Shown here piece after piece: positions 59,166 through 64,000 of a stretch of DNA of 64,000 nucleotides (positions within the stretch are counted from its first letter, which is position 1; every line of letters begins with the position of its first letter). The stretch is taken from contig JASDDO010000001.1 in the NCBI GenBank assembly GCA_030015575.1, positions 142,557,988 to 142,621,987 of the forward strand. The letters run 5' to 3'. The notes beneath the pieces are model-generated. The model saw only the letters and a list, made by a program, of their open reading frames with translations. It ran no database searches and was not told where the DNA came from. This stretch comes from Agapanthus africanus (Eukaryota; Streptophyta; Magnoliopsida; Asparagales; Amaryllidaceae). The position numbers and the translations under genes are program-made.

Positions 59166-61375
59166 TGTAAGTGCACGGCGGCGCCCCGGCCGTCGATCCG
59201 ACGCCGGAATGCGGAAGCGATGCTAAACTTTAACTTTTCAAACCGGCACCACCGCGCACTATAAACCCGGATCGTGCCATTAAACTAGTCCTAGCTAACT
59301 ACAAGATGGGGAAGAGAGATATACCGAGCGATCCGTGTCCTCCGGTCTTCTCACCGTCGTCCCGATCTCCCGCGGAATGTCTGGTCTCCACCTCTTCGCC
59401 GGAAGGGCACCACATCGCCTGCTTCTTTTACGGGCTCCCACCTCTATACCGAGGCAACTCGGGCATGAAGTTGGCGAGCCGACGTGCCCAAGGTTTGCTG
59501 TAGAATGTGTGTAGAACTCATGTCTCATTTTGGGTAGTAGAATTGCCATAGTGGTGGAGGAAATGATATAAGCTTTTGGAGATGGAGTTGTGGGGATTTT
59601 CCCAAGCCAAAGATACAAAAATCCTACACCAAATAATATGGGCAGCCCCTCCCCAATGTGGCCGGCCTCTATGAGAGGAGATAGAGAATGAGAGTGAGGG
59701 AGTGAGTGAAAAAGATAGCCACAAGAATAATGCAAGTGAGAGGAATGGTCATCATGCAAGAATCATCATCACTAGTAAAACCACACACCATCAACTAATA
59801 AACAACCATGATTGCTACAAAAAGTCAAGCAATCATGAACCATGGAAGGTCAAGGGATGGGGTTCCATCATGAAACCATCATGATACAAAAGTATAGCTA
59901 ATTTGCACAAATGCAAATAAGCCCTCCTCCACCAATCTTCGGCCAATGAAGGATACAAAGAAATATGGCCGAAACGGAAAGCAAACTGACAACTCCAGAA
60001 AACCGGTCCCGTAATAAATTACAGAAAAACCCCGATACTGTGTATATACACCCGCATCTGTATTCCGACCGAAATACAAATGCAGTGAGACAAAATCTAC
60101 ACTGTACTATACTAGGATCCGGCTTAAACCAAAGCCGGCTAGTATTATCCGTCCGATCCTGATCCGTGCAATACCGCATGTATCTGATCGAACCCTGCCA
60201 TATATCTATACGGCCTCTAGTACTAACCGTCCGATCCTGATCCGTGCAATACCGCACGTATCTGATCGAACCCTGCCATATCTCCATACGGCCTCTACAG
60301 CGTTTCGCCCGAAACTTGAGTAACTGAATGTGGGGGACTCTAAAGACTCGTCAATACTATGGCTGTGGATTTAACCACTAGCACGTCATAGGTATTAGCC
60401 ATACGTGACGGGCCACCAGCTATTGATCGAAAGGGACGTCGATGAGCGAACTCATCCTGACACCCTACTGAGCCTGTCGGTGACAATATCCGTATAGTCC
60501 GGTCCGTTCGTCTATGAGCATCGCATGGCGGGCCTAGGGGTTGGTAAAAGTCAGACCCCTAAAAGCGGTACAAGTCGTGTCAGAGATCAGCCCAGAATAC
60601 CCTGAGATACTACTGGAATACCTACCAGTAAATCTCCTGCCTTGGCCAAGGACTTTTCATGTTCTGGCTCTCTTAGACACAGCGTGACCTCACCCCCAAT
60701 ACCGGGAGAGACGAACCCCTGAAGATCCGCTCACTGCCTCCATGTGGCTCGGGACTGTACCCAACTAAAACCTATTTGCACGTCTCCTTTGAGCGTGGTA
60801 GGGTAGTAATCAAAGTACAGTGGGAACTCACACGAGACAAATGACGATCCCCAGGTCGATGAACTAACCTGTACACATGTCACCAGGGAACTGCTATCTG
60901 ACGTTAGGTATAAGACCAACTAGCATATTCCCGGCGAGTCCTGTCCGGTGTACTCATAACCCAATGAGCACCTGTTTACATCTTAAGTGAACCAACTGAC
61001 ACCAGTGGCTTGTGAGACCGGCCACCGCCCCTCGTCGGGTTCTTGAATGTATACACTAGTCTACTCTGGAGTATCGATGCCCTGTCTCGAAACTCCCACG
61101 ACTAGGGACCTTTTAAGGATGTGCTTATAGACTACCAGCTCCCACGTATATGATCGCCCTCATACTGCTGGCAGTCAAGCAAGAATCCTAGGGGCTCTAT
61201 CAACGTGCAATAGTGACCTGTCAGGTCACCTAAAGCAGTACACGATGATAAAGATAAACCAGATAGCATACTATCATCTCGAGTAAGACTTTCCTACCGG
61301 AATAGGTCCTCCCTCAATCATTGCAATCACGTGCCTGTGATCCAATAATTGACTCTGAGGGCACTATCTCCAACA
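59166..61375 (-). repeat. Copia LTR D (3' LTR of an inverted element)
   Basis: 2,210 bp; minus strand TGTTGGAGATAG...GTGCACTTACA. It is close to LTR C (roughly 90% by eye). It starts exactly at a TG terminus, so it is an insertion into LTR C; the predicted duplication is cagag (59161-59165). It has CCTTGGCCAAGG (60640-60651) and ACTGG/CCAGT (60612-60629). Confidence 0.88.
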
Positions 61376-61386
61376 ATCTCCCACTT
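61376..61386 (-). other. Polypurine tract of element D
   Basis: Minus strand AAGTGGGAGAT abutting LTR D. Confidence 0.9.
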
Positions 61387-64000
61387 TCACTCAAGGCTAA
61401 TTATTGCGATGTCGCATACTCACAGCCCGTGTTATACCGAACACCCAACTCCTCTACTAGTCAGTCTCACAAAGCTCGTTTGCGAAACTATTGCGTTCGA
61501 GGAATAGCCTCGGTGAGTGGATCCGCTTTGATGTTTCTTTCTATGTCTCTCTATATCTCAAGTTCGCGGAGAAAACTATCTCCCGAAATGAGCAATACCT
61601 GTCTTAGAATGTGTCTGGATGTCTGATGGGACCTAGCTCATAAATGAACTCCAAATCCAAACTTCTTAGACTGTATCGTCAACTGAACTTAATCAGTATC
61701 CTGCGCCATGCCTCCCTCAGTATCGCCTTGGACCACATGTCCAAAATACTGCCCTTCGTCAGAAGGAAAAACTATAACTCTGACAACCTCCCTGTCGTCC
61801 AGGTCACCTTGGAAGCCTGGAATGATAACTGTCTCCCGAATGAGGCTGTCGTTATCATATCCCTAGAACATTCACTTATGTTCTAAAACTGCTTCCGACT
61901 GCTTCTCCAGGATTGGATCAATATCAACTTATTGCATCTAGTGCAAGAACAACATCTGGTGTGGTACTTGACATCTCATGATTGACTCAATTGCCTGAGC
62001 AAGTGATCTGCCAATCATGCACATCCTTCTCCCCTTTAGTCTGTAAGACACCTTTAGAGAGGGTGACTCCATTACCTGCAGGTACACTACCGTGCCAGGA
62101 GTCGTCCATTCTAAATACTCTTAGAATGCTGTCTATGTACCCAGATTGGGAAACCACCCAAATCTAGATCTAAAACCATAGATCTAGTAACCAGTATGTC
62201 TGATATAATGTCCAAGTCCCATGTGGAGAAACCACTGTGTGACGACCAAAGTATAACCGATCGTAGTATAGGAATATCACTTCCTACTCTGTGTATGTCA
62301 TCCAAATACCAGGACATCACACCGTACTACCTTCTCAACAGATCCATCCCCTATTCTGATGAAGTCAAACCTATGACTGTCACATCAGAAATAGATGATC
62401 TATCTCCGCTATTTCTGCTTTAGTCTATAAATAGACATAAGCCACCTGTCCACCAATGCTTCCGCTGCTCCCACTGACTAAGACAACCCTCTGGTAGAGT
62501 CATATACATGTACACTTCTAAAGCTAGTTTAGAACGATGCTATACTCATCCTCCTGCCGGGTCTCACAGTCTGGAACAACAGCAATGGCAAGTCTGGGTA
62601 AACAAGAACTTCCCTGTCACCGTCCTTGAGGCTACCGGAGTACCTCTCGGGTGCCTGAAGTTACCCACCTTATCTGCGGAGTGGCCAATGGAATGTCAAA
62701 CCAGATTGAATCTTTAGGTTCTTATGAAATCTTCAGTAATCGTTTGTGGTTCTGGAATCACTTCCAGTTCTACCATACTCCCACTATTGTTTTTCTGAAA
62801 AAAAATCCATTTTTATTAAAACAGTGGCGAGTCTAGAACAATATCACTATTGATCTTCCAGATGGTAGAAAGTCAACCCTCGTCATAGCCTGGGTCAACC
62901 CACAAACAGCCATTACAGAAACGTGCCTTGAGTCATCTAGAGTCTGGTTTTAAGCATAGGCCGGACAACTCCCCGTACCTTAACATCGTTAAGATATGAA
63001 CTGTTCTACATCCAATATAGAAACAGAGACACTGATTTAATTGAACCAGATTCAAATCATGCAGCTGTCTCCAGTGCATGTCAACTAAATGGAAAGAGGC
63101 CGATCAGCGTTACTCAACTTAGGAATGCTTCCAATTATGAGTAACCTGAAAGAGAAGCAAGTTCTCATTACTATCAACTGAATACCATACTCAAGTATCT
63201 ACATCTTCGATAATCTTGAAGAATCCCGATACTTGCAACACCTGGTTCTCTACTTTATCCAAATACCTATAACTTCTCAAAATTCGGACCCTGTGTTTCC
63301 ACGAAACACCTGTCTAAAAACTAGAGAAGTCATAAGTAAACCGAATATAGTACGAGGACCAACCCCTCTGTCCTGATGGACCCTGGACAACATACAATAC
63401 TCTGTATAAGTCCCTTGAGTCTGATAACTCATTCACTGTGTGTCGTAGGTTGAAAACTGTACTTATGGTTAAGAAGAATTACACCGCTGTTTAATACTCC
63501 TTACCTAACCATCTACTGATATAGGTAAATGTCACAGACATAATTTCAAAAAGATATATCTCACTCTATAAAATAGACGTACAGATATATCAATTTGAAA
63601 TTGGTGCATAACAGCGGATATTCAAAACCAAAAATTTGCCGTCCGGCAAACCGCCCAGGTGACTTCCTCAAATATCACCGATTACAACGAATACCGACAT
63701 AATGAGGATGATCACCCAATTCCCAATAACTTACTCCCACTCAACATCTATAAAACCATACAGATGTGAGAATCATACCTGGTAAATACATACCCTGGAG
63801 CAAGTGTCTAACTGGGAAATCAGTTTTCCTTTAACAGTACACAGTGAAACTGAAACATTGAAATGTTTCGATAGGGTATCCTGGTATTCCTAGTAATGCT
63901 TCTTCCATTATCCAGATCTACAACTGTAACCGTGTAATTCTTTGCCACCTTTCCAAATCCCTTTCTATGTCTTTAGTCATTACTTTCTGTACACCCCTTT
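61387..64000 (-). pseudogene. pol: Decayed copia pol of element D (runs off the window)
   Basis: An inverted counterpart of 54,850-57,497. It has the same order of relic blocks, e.g. gtcctgatggaccctgg, gcagctgtctccagtgcatg and the ADPL region near 61,500. No long frame survives. Confidence 0.75.

Overview
The window is nuclear DNA of a flowering plant, most likely not a grass. It holds one ordinary split gene with canonical GT-AG introns and modest GC. It also holds dinucleotide and trinucleotide microsatellites, foldback MITE-like repeats, and a very large nest of plant-type LTR retrotransposons. No bacterial, organellar or CRISPR signal is visible.

Region 1 (1-10.9 kb, minus strand) is the 5' two thirds of a leucine-rich-repeat receptor-like kinase of the FEI1/FEI2 type. 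Ten coding exons can be placed to the base. They encode a signal peptide, the LRR N-cap, five LRR units on 69-72 nt exons, a juxtamembrane linker, a transmembrane helix and the kinase N-lobe. The rest of the kinase lies beyond base 1. The introns carry two inverted copies of a ~430 bp MITE-like repeat, two foldbacks, microsatellites and tandem duplications. An untranslated first exon and possible promoter lie near 10.6-10.9 kb. A decayed LINE tail follows at 11.0-11.6 kb.

Region 2 (11,689-45,754) is a three-level nest with every boundary fixed by a 5 bp target-site duplication (TSD). A Ty1/copia element on the minus strand (TSD CGACC, ~2.2 kb LTRs) carries in its 3' LTR a Ty3/gypsy Athila/Tat-type element (TSD GCTGC, 1,561 bp LTRs, tRNA-Asp primer site). 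That element carries inside its gag gene a non-coding LARD-like element (TSD ACTTC, ~4.29 kb LTRs, 3.0 kb interior). LTR divergence judged by eye falls from outside to inside (about 3-4%, 2.3%, 1-2%), which agrees with the order of insertion.

Region 3 (45.8-64 kb) is a patchwork of four LTRs (A-D) of copia subfamilies related to the outer element, with decayed pol relics. LTR D belongs to an inverted element inserted into LTR C, so 54.8-64 kb forms a multi-kilobase inverted repeat.

The most unusual signal is structural rather than coding. Between about 51.3 and 53.6 kb runs a chain of more than 30 short inverted repeats, many with an AAA or other 3-6 nt loop. The copia leader (41.1-41.4 kb) and the LARD interior (21.2-21.6 kb) hold smaller hairpin series whose arms change together and stay complementary. 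Two palindromes shared by all the copia LTRs also show compensatory changes. These were read by eye and need computed folding and alignment to confirm.
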